A program made the translations under genes and the position numbers. 32,889 nt of DNA from Baffinella frigidus (taxonomy: Eukaryota; Cryptophyceae; Cryptomonadales; Baffinellaceae). Location of the stretch: NCBI GenBank assembly GCA_026770585.1, contig MU647838.1:2525-35413 (forward strand). The letters run 5' to 3'. This document shows positions 16,623-25,444 of this stretch, in pieces (positions within the stretch are counted from its first letter, which is position 1; each line of letters starts with the position of its first letter). The notes beneath the pieces are model-generated. The model was not told the DNA's origin, ran no database searches, and worked only from the letters and a program-made list of their open reading frames with translations.

Positions 16623-17657
16623 AACTCGCACCCGCACCCGCATCATCCGCCTCCTCCTCCTCCTCCTCGCTGCTGCTGCTGCTGCTGCCCCCACGACCAG
16701 CGTTCTTCTCCTCCTCCTCCAAGTCCCATTGTTGCGTCATCGCCACGTAGGACGCAGGTTCGACGACCGGTTTGCTGGTCATGATGTGGTGCTTGGTGAT
16801 GTTCCACTGCTGCACGCCGTCGACCTCGTCCTGGCCGGGAGCGAGTGCGGCAGTGAGAACGGAGTCGTCCTTGTCTTCGATGTGTGGGTACTTGGGGTCG
16901 TGCAAGCCGCGCTCGGTGACGTGGTAGAAGCCGTCGCAGGCGTGGACCACAGGGTCGAAGTCGCGCGTGTTGTTCTTGGTCATCAGATCGGTGGCGAAGT
17001 CGTTGAGGAAGTCGAGGTACCCCTCCTTGTCCATTTCGACGACGCGTCCGGTCTTCTTCACGGCGTAAAGAGTGGTGTCGGCACCCGCGATACTGAGCGT
17101 GTCGACGACCTGGTCGAGCAGCGGCCGGAGAAACGACTGGAGGGTGGAGGGTGCGGGGCTGTGCTTGGCAAAGCCCTTGATCTGTGCCATTGCAGCGACG
17201 AGGCTGGGGCACTTGACATCGCCGTGGCTGCCGCGGGTCCAGTACCACTTCACAATCATTTCGACGGAAGTGAAGAGCGGTTCCCCTCCTTCGAACACGA
17301 GCAGCACAAGCTGCACGAAGCGCCCGTGCTCAAGCTGCATGTAGAAGCTGCAATAGGTGCCGCACATGTACAAGCCGAAGGCCTTGCCGTTGCCCGACGC
17401 GCAGGTGTTTTCAACATCCGTACCGTTGAGGCCGACGTTCCCCATCAGCGAGCGCAAGGCGGGGTAGCTGAGGACGGGGTAGCTGTTCGCATCTTCACCA
17501 TCTTCACTTCCGTCGTCAGCAATGCGCATGCGGGGACCGCTGCTGCGGCGGCGGTTGCGAGCCCGTGGCATGAGGTCTCGGGTCGCCTGCGACGGGGATG
17601 GGTCAGAGACAGGTGGTGGCGCTTGGCGGCGCTTGGCGGCGCTTGGTGCCCCGAGCG

Positions 17658-17694
<37 letters not shown>

Positions 17695-17805
17695 TGCTTG
17701 CGCGTGGCAGTGGAACTGTTTGGTTGGGTGGGCGTGCGGTTGGGCGACACCTGCTGTACTTGCACCCTCCTGTTCTCGACCAGTTCCCTTTGTTCCCCTC
17801 GCCAC
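16621..17805 (-). CDS. Unknown 394-residue protein ending at a TAG before a repetitive tail
   Basis: Open frame with a basic Ser/Gln/Ala-rich N-terminus, a globular centre (about residues 100-340) and an acidic Ser/Glu-rich end. The centre includes NSYPVLSYPALRSLMGNVGL, a Cys-containing segment with GLYMCGTYCSFYMQLEHG and VVHACDGFYHVTERG. No family recognised. The start is unclear: GTG at 17805 is the earliest possible, the first ATG is at 17571 (residue 79), and an ATG at 17870 in another frame would need a shift in the CTG repeat (17658-17690). The stop TAG (16621-16623) is followed in the same frame by more charged repeat sequence, so the gene may once have been longer. Upstream minus-strand AGTCAAC copies suit a promoter. 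Confidence 0.65.
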
Positions 17806-17808
17806 CTT

Positions 17809-17891
17809 GTTGACTTATCGCATACGATTGACTTTGTTTTAAAATGAAAACAGTTGACTGAAGATCGCATGAAAGATGGACTGCGGTTGAC
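17809..17891 (-). promoter_or_regulatory. Cluster of AGTCAAC elements
   Basis: On the minus strand AGTCAAC occurs at 17809-17815 and 17853-17859, with the near matches AGTCAAT at 17827-17833 and GTCAAC at 17886-17891, and an AT-rich TTTTAAAAC near 17835-17843. All lie just upstream of the 394-residue gene. Confidence 0.5.
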
Positions 17892-18680
17892 GTAACGGTA
17901 ACATGTTCGATCGTTATTCTATCCATCTATCCATCTATGTGCAAGGGTGCGAACTCGTACCTGTACTTGTTTTTATTCGTGTCAACTCATGCCGGATAAC
18001 TCGTGACTACACGCACGTGTTTTGGTGTGGCCAGGGGGTTCTTCGGTCGAGTGTCGGGGACACATGGTTTGGTCACGGTGTGTGAATGAATTAATATCAG
18101 GATAGACTGTCTTGTTAATATCAGGGTAGACTGTCTTAGCTTCGTACGTACTTACACCGTACGGTACGAGCTCGTGCAAGGATACGACCTACGCTCGTAG
18201 ATACAGGGTTCCAAGACACTTCCATGACACCTCCATGTGTTTCCACGTGTAGTAATAGAGACTCGGCATCCGTCGTCATATTGTGGTGTAATGTACGTGT
18301 AATGTCGCGGTTTACAATGTAAATGTAATGTCGCGGTTTACAACAGCCGTCTATTAACGATAAAACACCCGATTGGTGTTTTCACCTGGGGAGATCTTCC
18401 TTATAGGTTTTATGCGAACAAGATTGTGTGAATTCGTACCATCTCGAACTATTCGCCACATACGGGTATGGACGCGTCCTTTGTTCGTGTCGGGAAAACG
18501 GTCAAGTCCGTTTGAATCTTCTGAAGATGACGGCACTTGTTGACGGCACCGGACATACGACAATGCGGGGACGTCGACGTACCGGATGCCCCCCTCAAAT
18601 GAGGCGCAGAGGGGGGGGGCAACCCCCGTTGCATAAAAGCGCCGAGGGCGCGACCAACTCCTGCACAACCAACCAGCAGC
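17892..18680. other. Long regulatory-looking intergenic region
   Basis: No gene. Holds two 23-bp direct repeats with TTAATATCAGG and GACTGTCTT (18091-18113, 18115-18137), two 19-bp repeats GTAATGTCGCGGTTTACAA (18299-18317, 18325-18343), a hairpin AAAACACC-CGATT-GGTGTTTT (18362-18382), a palindrome-rich stretch near CGTACGGTACGAGCTCG (18158-18174), a GTTGACG (18538-18544) and CATAAAAG (18632-18639) as the TATA-like box of the gene at 18681. Confidence 0.6.
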
Positions 18681-20651
18681 ATGACCTCCATGACGTCCGG
18701 CGACCAGAGCTTGTACATGGACGACATTACCCCTGAGGATGACCTCTTCAGCCATTCCTTGCAGTCTCGCTACGACGTCGGCATGGGGTTCATCAACTGG
18801 CTCGATCGCGTGCACGACAACAGCGAACCGCTGTCGGTACCCGTCTCTCCGACTGCGTCCGTCGCACGTTCCAGCTGCACCACCCAGAAGAACCTCGGCC
18901 TCTCTCGCGAAGCTTCGTCCACCCTCGACTCCTCCGAGCGCGCGGTACCGTTCTCCGAGATGCTGCAGCACGCGTTCCCCGCGCCGCTCCCCGCCAACTG
19001 CATGAGGTCGACCTCGCCCGCTTCGCACAGGACCTTCGGCTGCACGTGCACCGACTCGCTTGCGATGGCGCACCCCTACTCGCCCAAGATCCTGAGCATG
19101 TCGAACTCGCCGCTGCCCCCGTTCATGCGCGAGTTCTCCAACATCTCCTCCCTTGGTTCGTTCGACGACGAGTGGACGCAGCAGCGCCTGCAGCCGCTCT
19201 GTGCCCCCGCCCACACCACCACCACACAGCACCTCGCGTCACCGTTCCTCGCGTCGCCGCTGCAAGAGCCGCTGGCGGCGACTGCTTCGCCACCGCCCCC
19301 CTCCTCGCCGCCGCGCGTAGAGCGCCAGTCCCGCGCGCTCTCCAACACACCGCAGCAGTCGGCCCCGACGACACCGCGTTCGAGCACCGCAGCGCTCACC
19401 ACGCCGCTCGACACGTCAGCGGTTTGCGCCGCACTCTCCTCCTTCAAGCGTTCTGTCTCCCCGCCCGTGCTCAAGATGCAAAAGCACAAGGCGCACTCGC
19501 GCTCGCGCTCGAGCTCCGCTCCGGCTAGGAAGAAGAAGAAGGGCGAGAGGTCCAACGCCACTACCGCCACCGCCGCCACCGCCACCACCGCCGCCACCGC
19601 CGCCAGCGCCGCCACCACCGCCACCGCCGCCACCGCCGCCACCACCGCCACCGCCGCCACCGCCGCCACCGCCGCCACCGCCGCCACTACCGCCACTACC
19701 GCCACTACCGCCACTACCGCCACCGCCACTACCACCACTACCGCCGCCAGCGCCACCACCGCCGCCACCACCGCCAGCGCCACCACCGCCACCGCCGCCA
19801 GCGCCGCCTTCTGGGACAACGCCGCTGCCGAGCTTTGGGACGCTTCGCACACCAAGTGCATCGACTTTATCAAGAAGGCGCTGGAGCTCGTCAACAACGT
19901 CGGCACGTCTTTGGTGATGTGCGAGGGCGTCGTCTCGGCCTTCTCCGCCATGTCCCTGCAGGACTCGGTCACGACACTCGACATGTCTGGCGTGGTCTCG
20001 GGGCTGGTGGGCAAGATCTCGCTGCGCCCCGACGCGACGCTCGACTGCATGGTCGCCTTGAATACCAAGCTGATCGACGACAACGTCAACGTCGACTGCG
20101 GCCCCAACTGCACGCAGCCCGGCTGGAACGTACGCCTCGACACCAAGTGCCGCGGCTTCTACACCGTCGTCAACGTGGCGTGCCCGTGCATCCCTCTCGC
20201 GAACCCGTCGGAGGTTCTCAGGTCGCCGCTCTTCACGGGCGGGGTGTTCGTCAAGCAGGACAAGGGGCCGCTCCCCGCCAACACGACTATCACGCGCTAC
20301 CAAGGCGCCATCACCAGCAACACCGAGTTCAACGCGCTTCCCGCGGGAGACAAGCACCTCACGCACGCTGTGCAGGTCGGCAACGCGGGGAGCTACCTCG
20401 TGCCGGTGCTCATCTCGGGGAAACCCGTGGTCAACAAGTTCGATGCGCGGGTTCGCGACGGCGGCAGCACAAGGTCCAACTGCTTCCTCTGGGAAGACTG
20501 CAACGAGTCCCTCTGGCTCGTGGCGAAGGAGAAGCCGATCTTCGCGGAGGAGGAGCTGCGCATCGACTTCATCATCGGCATCGGCGGCAATGAGTCGGAC
20601 GGCCTCGACGACAACGAGGAGCTCGACGACGCCACCTTCACCCCTTCGTAG
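18681..20651 (+). CDS. SET-like domain protein with low-complexity linker
   Basis: Intact 656-residue frame; ATG 18681 follows CATAAAAG by about 42 bases. Residues 1-290 are Ser/Pro-rich and end in a basic KKKK patch that may be a nuclear signal. Residues about 292-376 are an Ala/Thr run from (GCC/ACC)n. Residues about 378-480 are helical. Residues about 515-640 match a SET domain in order: GGVFV (520), ITRYQG (about 537-542), RSNCFLWED in place of the usual NHSCxPN, and EEELRIDF (623-630) for the GEELxxDY motif. SET domains transfer methyl groups from S-adenosylmethionine to lysines, often of histones; chloroviruses encode one. The altered asparagine motif leaves activity uncertain. The tail is acidic. 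A chromodomain protein lies 4 kb away. Confidence 0.65.
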   Translation: MTSMTSGDQSLYMDDITPEDDLFSHSLQSRYDVGMGFINWLDRVHDNSEPLSVPVSPTASVARSSCTTQKNLGLSREASSTLDSSERAVPFSEMLQHAFPAPLPANCMRSTSPASHRTFGCTCTDSLAMAHPYSPKILSMSNSPLPPFMREFSNISSLGSFDDEWTQQRLQPLCAPAHTTTTQHLASPFLASPLQEPLAATASPPPPSSPPRVERQSRALSNTPQQSAPTTPRSSTAALTTPLDTSAVCAALSSFKRSVSPPVLKMQKHKAHSRSRSSSAPARKKKKGERSNATTATAATATTAATAASAATTATAATAATTATAATAATAATAATTATTATTATTATATTTTTAASATTAATTASATTATAASAAFWDNAAAELWDASHTKCIDFIKKALELVNNVGTSLVMCEGVVSAFSAMSLQDSVTTLDMSGVVSGLVGKISLRPDATLDCMVALNTKLIDDNVNVDCGPNCTQPGWNVRLDTKCRGFYTVVNVACPCIPLANPSEVLRSPLFTGGVFVKQDKGPLPANTTITRYQGAITSNTEFNALPAGDKHLTHAVQVGNAGSYLVPVLISGKPVVNKFDARVRDGGSTRSNCFLWEDCNESLWLVAKEKPIFAEEELRIDFIIGIGGNESDGLDDNEELDDATFTPS

Positions 20652-21117
20652 TTGCGCGTGCTGCCAGCAGCAGCAGCAGCAGCGGTGCGTGTCGTGTGTG
20701 TGGGCGTCGTGTGCGGCGTGTGGTGCGGGGCGTGTGTGTGGTGCGTGTGTGGTGCGTGTGTGTGGGGGAGGGGTGTGTGGAGGTGAGCTGCGAGACACAG
20801 ACGAAGTCTGTGTTGTAAGTGGACCAACCCTGCAATATATTGATTTAATCGGAACCAAGAGTGCTTTGTGTGTCTGCTTGCCTGGCTACTACTTCCCTGG
20901 CTACTACTTCCCTGGCTACTACTACTACTACTCCTCTGCCTGTCCCGCTATCTGTGTTGAAGTAGATTGCTTGAGAGGACTCGAGGCGGGTTTAAGGCGG
21001 CAGCACCACGCAGCTATCTGCGAGATAAGCCTAGACATTCATCAGTGGGTTTTTGCGAACACATCGGGGCTATATAAACGTTTGTAGGGAAGAGGACACA
21101 GTGCACAGCAGAAACGG
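20652..21117. other. Intergenic region with UG-rich 3' tract, repeats and a TATA box
   Basis: (CAG)n at about 20668-20682, then a TG-rich tract (20690-20780) after the SET-like gene, CTGGCTACTACTTCC repeats (20882-20930), and TATATAAA (21071-21078) before the gene at 21118. No protein gene is evident. Confidence 0.65.
21071..21078 (+). promoter_or_regulatory. TATA box
   Basis: TATATAAA, 40 bases before the ATG at 21118. Confidence 0.7.
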
Positions 21118-21585
21118 ATGGGCGACGTGGAGGACTTTTGGGGGTGTGTGCCTCCACATATGTCAATTGAACAGTACCTGTCTCTCACGGACGACAATGG
21201 CTTACACCCGACAGACCCCCGCTTTATTGCAGCAGATTGTGAGATCGAGCAGGTAGATAGCGGTTTTACTAGAGAGGTTGCAGCGTTTGGGGACAACAGC
21301 ATGGGGTTTGACGCTCACTACCCTCTGCAGTGGGGCAACGACCCGCTGCACTTCATGTGGGGTGGTGAAATGTTCTGGAGACCTAGTCCCGGTGAAGATG
21401 TACGCCCTTTCGAACCTGTGGCCACCACAACCCCCCCAGAGGCGCTGCAGTACGGCGACTTGGACCGAGTAGATCATCATTTCACCCACCAGACCTCACC
21501 ACTTGTCTCGTCAAAATACCCTTTCATAAACCCGCTTACGTGGTCGGATGGACCACAGATGCGTGTACCGTTCGGCTTCCCGTAG
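21118..21585 (+). CDS. Small acidic protein of unknown function
   Basis: Intact 155-residue frame with a good TATA box. The product is acidic, aromatic-rich and Pro-rich, with DFWGCVPPHMSIEQYLSL near the start, FDAHYPLQWGNDPLHFMWGG in the middle and a VPFGFP end. It has no predicted membrane segment or known motif. The AT-rich TATTTATTAAA at 21603-21613 follows the stop and can serve as a 3' signal for this gene and, on the other strand (AATAAA), for the converging ankyrin gene. Confidence 0.7.
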   Translation: MGDVEDFWGCVPPHMSIEQYLSLTDDNGLHPTDPRFIAADCEIEQVDSGFTREVAAFGDNSMGFDAHYPLQWGNDPLHFMWGGEMFWRPSPGEDVRPFEPVATTTPPEALQYGDLDRVDHHFTHQTSPLVSSKYPFINPLTWSDGPQMRVPFGFP

Positions 21586-21677
21586 ACAGAGACATTTCTA
21601 GCTATTTATTAAACACGAACATACACCCCCAAACACCACCCCAAACACCACCCAACCGCGTACATGCTGCTGGTCTC

Positions 21678-22550
21678 TCAAGTGTATTGAGAAACCATCT
21701 TCAAGATGTCGGGCGGGAGCGAGAGCACCGGGGACGCAACACCCAGCCTCTTGTGGTGGCCCATAGCGAACGCTGTCAACTTATTGACACGCCGCAGCTC
21801 ACGTTGCGCGTCGAGGCCATCCTTCACACTGGTCCATTGGTCCATGTATAGATCGAATGCATCATGCATGATGGTTGCAATTCCATCTTCCGCGAGTTCT
21901 GCCGGTGTGAACTGAAACGCGTCACCAATGTCAGACTCGTCGTCGCCGTGTAGGTCGGGGTCGTGGAGGTCCAGGGTTCTAGCCATAAGCGCATCGACCT
22001 TGCCTACGAAGTCTGTCCCGTGTTCGAGGAGCATCCTCGCAATCTTCTTCCGGACCCCGAGCGAGGACGTGTCTCTCCACGCTGCACAATGCAGAGCATT
22101 GTGACCCATATAGTCCACGTCTTCTATGTCAGCACCGTGTGCCAGCATCAAGGCCACAGCCTTTGAGGAACTCGCGAGAACTGCTGTGTGCAGCGCGGTT
22201 CTGCGCAAACATCCCCGCTGGTGCACATCTGCACCATGAAGCAGCAGCATTGCTATGATCTTGTTGTACGCGGGGCCAACCCCCCCTAGGCAGGCAACGT
22301 TCAACATCGTCTCTCCCCTTAGGCTCTTGGTTGAAACAGAGGCGCCTCGCTCAATAAGAAGTTCGACCATATCGAACATGCCAAACTGTACAGCAATATG
22401 CAGAGAATGGCGACCGACACACGGTTCTCGCATTTCAATGTCTGCCCCTTCGCGGTCCAATAAACGCCGCACCACTGCGAAGTCTTCTCGGTACACTGCC
22501 TTGAGCAGCGGATGCAAGACTCCTTCGCGCAGGAGGGGCGTCGGTTCCAT
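21678..22550 (-). CDS. Ankyrin-repeat protein with F-box-like tail
   Basis: Intact frame of 290 residues from ATG 22550; a TTG further upstream is less likely. Five ankyrin repeats are visible, each with the TPLH-like and LLLxxGAD elements: LHPLLKAVYREDF, RHSLHIAVQFGMFDMVELL, ETMLNVACLGG, RTALHTAVLASSS and HNALHCAAWRD. A linker with acidic DPDLHGDDESD follows, and the protein ends LPPDILKMVSQYT, an F-box-like helix like those of poxvirus ankyrin proteins. If functional it would recruit a host ubiquitin ligase to a target bound by the repeats; this is inference. It converges on the gene ending at 21585 and is divergent to the WD40 gene. Confidence 0.8.
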   Translation of the reverse strand: MEPTPLLREGVLHPLLKAVYREDFAVVRRLLDREGADIEMREPCVGRHSLHIAVQFGMFDMVELLIERGASVSTKSLRGETMLNVACLGGVGPAYNKIIAMLLLHGADVHQRGCLRRTALHTAVLASSSKAVALMLAHGADIEDVDYMGHNALHCAAWRDTSSLGVRKKIARMLLEHGTDFVGKVDALMARTLDLHDPDLHGDDESDIGDAFQFTPAELAEDGIATIMHDAFDLYMDQWTSVKDGLDAQRELRRVNKLTAFAMGHHKRLGVASPVLSLPPDILKMVSQYT

Positions 22551-22893
22551 GACTATCCCGCACGTTTGGCAAGAGACCAGAAGTTGAAGGGAGTGGTGAG
22601 TAGTGAGTGGTGTCGACGCTTTACCTTGGAGACCCAAACCCTAAACCAGGAGTGAGTGAGTGAGTGAGTGAGTGAGTGAGTGAGTGAGTGAGTGAGTGAA
22701 GCATGTGTCGCAGACCGCGGTGTTGCTATTATGTGACAATTTCCAGATTGTTTCTTTGCAACGTGTTTTAGTCAACTTCTTGGAACGTGTTTTAGTCAAC
22801 TTCTTGTAACGGTATACTACAACACGTATCATACCACTCTCGGTTTGAAACACCACCACCGACACGCACTTGCGACACGACACGAACCTTCGA
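22551..22893. other. Divergent promoter region with GTGA array and paired AGTCAAC repeats
   Basis: Holds a short telomere-like stretch (22632-22647), a GTGA array of about 12 units (22650-22698) and two 23-bp repeats (22760-22782 and 22784-22806), each with AACGTGTTTTAGTCAAC. The repeats sit 88-134 bases before the ATG at 22894. Confidence 0.6.
22760..22806 (+). promoter_or_regulatory. Paired TTTTAGTCAAC elements
   Basis: Two identical 23-bp units with a 24-bp period, each carrying TTTTAGTCAACTTCTTG. They support a transcript that starts ahead of ATG 22894 rather than inside the WD40 frame. Confidence 0.5.
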
Positions 22894-24087
22894 ATGGTGA
22901 AGGGCGTGCTTGCTGTAGCCGAATGGCCGAAATGCGTAACGCCAATCAAGGGCATCATCACAGTTGCAAGCTGACCGCCAGTCCTCTCGCTCGTCGACGC
23001 GGCGACAGCGCAAGAGCTTTGGCAAGTCCAACAATCACCACCGTTCAAGCCCGTGTGGATGCCAATGTGCCACTCGATGTCAGGCGACGGCAAACTCGTT
23101 CTCAGAGCGGGGTCTGGCAAGGTGATGTGGAACATGTACGAAGTCACGACGGGTGCGCTCGTTATGAAGGCACCGACACACGACGGAGACGGTGTGGTGT
23201 GTGTCTGCAAGGTCCTGCGCAGCGGTGCTTGTCTCTCGGTGGAGTCTGCGCGATGCGAGCTGGACACGTGGCCCCATGGCACATGCTGCATCGCCTTCTG
23301 GCAGTGCGCGAGACTCTTTGTGACGGGTGCCTACAACTATGAAAAGTCTGCGAGTCCCGTGGTCGTATGGGATACGGCGACTGGCGAGAAGCAATGTGTC
23401 CTTGAGCGGCACCACGAGGGCACCGTCCATGCCGTTTGCTTTTCTCTCGACGCGACGCGCCTCGCCAGCACAAGTGACGGGTGCATTTTTGTGTGGGACG
23501 TCCAGACTGGTGCGGTACTCTGGGACATTGCAGTGTGGGAGAACGATGTCTACATCAAAGACCTCCAGTTTTCACCGACGCACGCGTCGACGCTTGCGAG
23601 CGTCTGCCAGGAAACTTTGACCACGACTCTGTGGAACACCGACACATGTGCCAAGATTTCGGACTTTGAGGGGTGCCATTACTGCCGCTTTTCCCCCGAC
23701 GGCAGCACTATTGCAACGGGGGGCAACAACGCGAGTGCAGTGGTTCTGGTCGACGCCGTGACTACCAAGACCAAGATGCACTTGCGTGGGGACCAGCATT
23801 GGGACCGTTTCACGGAGGTTGCTTGGTCTCCAGACGGCAGCAAGCTCGTGACAGGCGGTGACCTCGCGTGCAAGATCTGGGACCCGGCTACGGGCGTTGT
23901 ATTGCTCACCTTCAAGCCGCAAGGCATGTTCACCGGTGTGTCGTGGCAACGCGACTGGGTGCACGAAGAAGAGCGGGCCGTGGCGTTCTCCATGTGCCTT
24001 CACACGCGCCTTGGAAAGGACACGGCCGCTTCTTTACTCAACAACGACCTTCTACAGATGATCGTGGGCGCCAATGTGCGGTTGTAG
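22894..24087 (+). CDS. WD40-repeat protein with one in-frame TGA
   Basis: The frame from ATG 22894 to 24087 would encode 397 residues, but a TGA lies at codon 27 (22972-22974). The sequence around the stop still reads as one blade (GIITVAS before it, PPVLSLVDAATAQELW after it), so it looks like a true part of the gene. Downstream blades end in VMWNMYEVTTG, VVVWDTATG, IFVWDVQTG, TTLWNTDT, VVLVDAVT and CKIWDPATG, giving seven with the first. The C-terminus LLNNDLLQMIVGANV resembles the F-box-like tails of the ankyrin proteins. WD40 propellers are binding platforms. As written, translation could restart at an internal ATG (23056 or 23062) with the first blade missing. AATAAA at 24186-24191 follows a long (GT)n tract. 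Confidence 0.7.
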
Positions 24088-24101
24088 CAGGAGGAGGAGC
24101 T

Positions 24102-24104
24102 TGT

Positions 24105-24171
<67 letters not shown>

Positions 24172-24191
24172 TGTGTGTGAGAAGCAATAAA
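24102..24191 (+). terminator. (GT)n tract and polyadenylation signal
   Basis: About 35 GT units (24102-24178) then GCAATAAAGCATC (AATAAA 24186-24191). The same CAATAAAGCA follows a TG tract after the ankyrin gene at 9153. Further on, ACACAAA units (24240-24285) lead to the next gene. Confidence 0.6.
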
Positions 24192-24370
24192 GCATCGTAC
24201 AGGTTGGTTACTAGAACCGCGACATGTTCACTGAACCAAACACACACACACAAAACACAAAACACAAAACACAAAACACAAAACACGCGTCAAGCCTAAA
24301 ACGTCGATGTGTCGTAACAGGCAATCAACACCCAAACAGCCAAACACACACAGAGACCCGCTGTGCAAAC

Positions 24371-25198
24371 ATGCTAGTGCGGTCGGACGGCGTTGTTCGC
24401 AACAGAAAAGCTGCGTCACGCGGCCCACCTCGGCCCATCGGCAAGGGAGGTCTTTTGTACGAGATCGAGGAGGTGGTCAATGCGCGCAATGGGAAGTTCG
24501 GTCGTGAGTATCTTGTCAAGTGGCGGGGGTATGGCAGCAAGGAGAACATGTGGATCAGCGAGCTCCCGTCTTTCTTCAAGAAGCGGTCGCGTTTCTATCT
24601 CTCTCGCCAGGGTCTCCGGGACGAGGATGGTTCCGACAGCGGTCTCAACGATTCAGATGCTTCCTCTGAGGAAGAGGAAGAGGAGGGTGTAGTTCACTCG
24701 GACTCTGACGAGGAGGAAGCAGTTGAGTCGGATTCTGACGCTTCCTCCTCTGGCTCTGACTCTTCCGCTGACTCTGGTGGTGAAGACGATGGCGACTACT
24801 ACGTGCGACATACTACCACCACCAAGACCACCAAGCATCATGCACGTAAGCGCAAGTACCAGGAAGAGAAGTGTGCTGCTGCTGCTGCAACTACGGACGT
24901 CAAAGATCTTGCACGTGTGGCCAAGTTTTGCAGATGCGCCCACCACACTAGCAAGAAGTTTCTACAGGAGGACGAGGACGAGGGCGAGGACGACGACGAC
25001 GACGACGACTCGGAACCCGAAGACGGTGGTGTGCACACACCACCGTCTGCAGGGACGCCAGCACCGTCTTCGGTGGTGCAGTCGCTCAAGAAGAAAGGAG
25101 ACGGCAGGGGCAAAGGCTCCAAGAAGGAGCAACTCGCGATGCGTGCGCTTCTCGCGCTAGCCGACTATGTCAACGACACTGGGTCCGATAGCGAGTGA
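24371..25198 (+). CDS. Chromodomain protein with acidic tail
   Basis: Intact 275-residue frame from ATG 24371. Residues about 28-70 form a chromodomain: YEIEEVV at the start, GREYLVKWRGYG, then ENMWISE. The aromatic cage positions (Y of YEIE, W of KWRGY, and W of MWIS in the usual TWEP place) are kept, so binding of a methylated lysine is plausible. The rest is acidic, with long Glu/Asp/Ser runs, basic ARKRKYQEEK, a Cys/His segment KFCRCAHH and a Lys-rich region near the end. Acidic tails of this kind are typical of chromatin proteins. The nearby SET-like protein may be the matching writer. The stop codon lies at the start of a 10-bp repeat array, and AATAAA follows at 25287. Confidence 0.85.
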   Translation: MLVRSDGVVRNRKAASRGPPRPIGKGGLLYEIEEVVNARNGKFGREYLVKWRGYGSKENMWISELPSFFKKRSRFYLSRQGLRDEDGSDSGLNDSDASSEEEEEEGVVHSDSDEEEAVESDSDASSSGSDSSADSGGEDDGDYYVRHTTTTKTTKHHARKRKYQEEKCAAAAATTDVKDLARVAKFCRCAHHTSKKFLQEDEDEGEDDDDDDDSEPEDGGVHTPPSAGTPAPSSVVQSLKKKGDGRGKGSKKEQLAMRALLALADYVNDTGSDSE

Positions 25199-25292
25199 TA
25201 GCGAGTGATAGCACCTGATAGCACCTGATAGCACCTGATAGCACTTGATAGCACCTGACATGCTCGTGTGTGTGTGTGTGTATCAAAATAAA
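25186..25292 (+). repeat. TGATAGCACC decamer array and polyadenylation signal
   Basis: About seven 10-bp units of TGATAGCACC or TGATAGCGAG (25186-25257) starting at the stop codon of the chromodomain gene, then (TG)n (25266-25281) and AATAAA (25287-25292). Confidence 0.8.
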
Positions 25293-25388
25293 TGGCAAAA
25301 TGTCTCCATGTGGTGTCACATGTGCCAGCGCTGGAAGAAGCCGCCACCGACCATTGCAAGTGCCAACGTTGCGTGCATGTGCGTGTTC

Positions 25389-25394
25389 TATAAA
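25389..25394 (+). promoter_or_regulatory. TATA box
   Basis: TATAAA 51 bases before the ATG at 25445; a second AT-rich TATTAAAG lies at about 25400-25407. Confidence 0.6.
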
Positions 25395-25444
25395 CAAGTA
25401 TTAAAGTATTATCGAGTTACCGCATTAGAGACAGCACGATTGTA

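Noticed and set aside
15727-17847. 706-codon plus-strand frame
   Set aside because: Crosses the N gap and consists of translated trinucleotide repeats antisense to the minus-strand genes.
18354-20858. Long minus-strand frames opposite the SET-like gene
   Set aside because: They are GC-rich antisense shadows with Gly/Val/Arg runs; the plus strand has the SET motifs and a TATA-like box.
22632-22647. Short telomere-like ACCCAAACCCTAAACC
   Set aside because: Only two units; too short to call an array, though noted in the promoter region.
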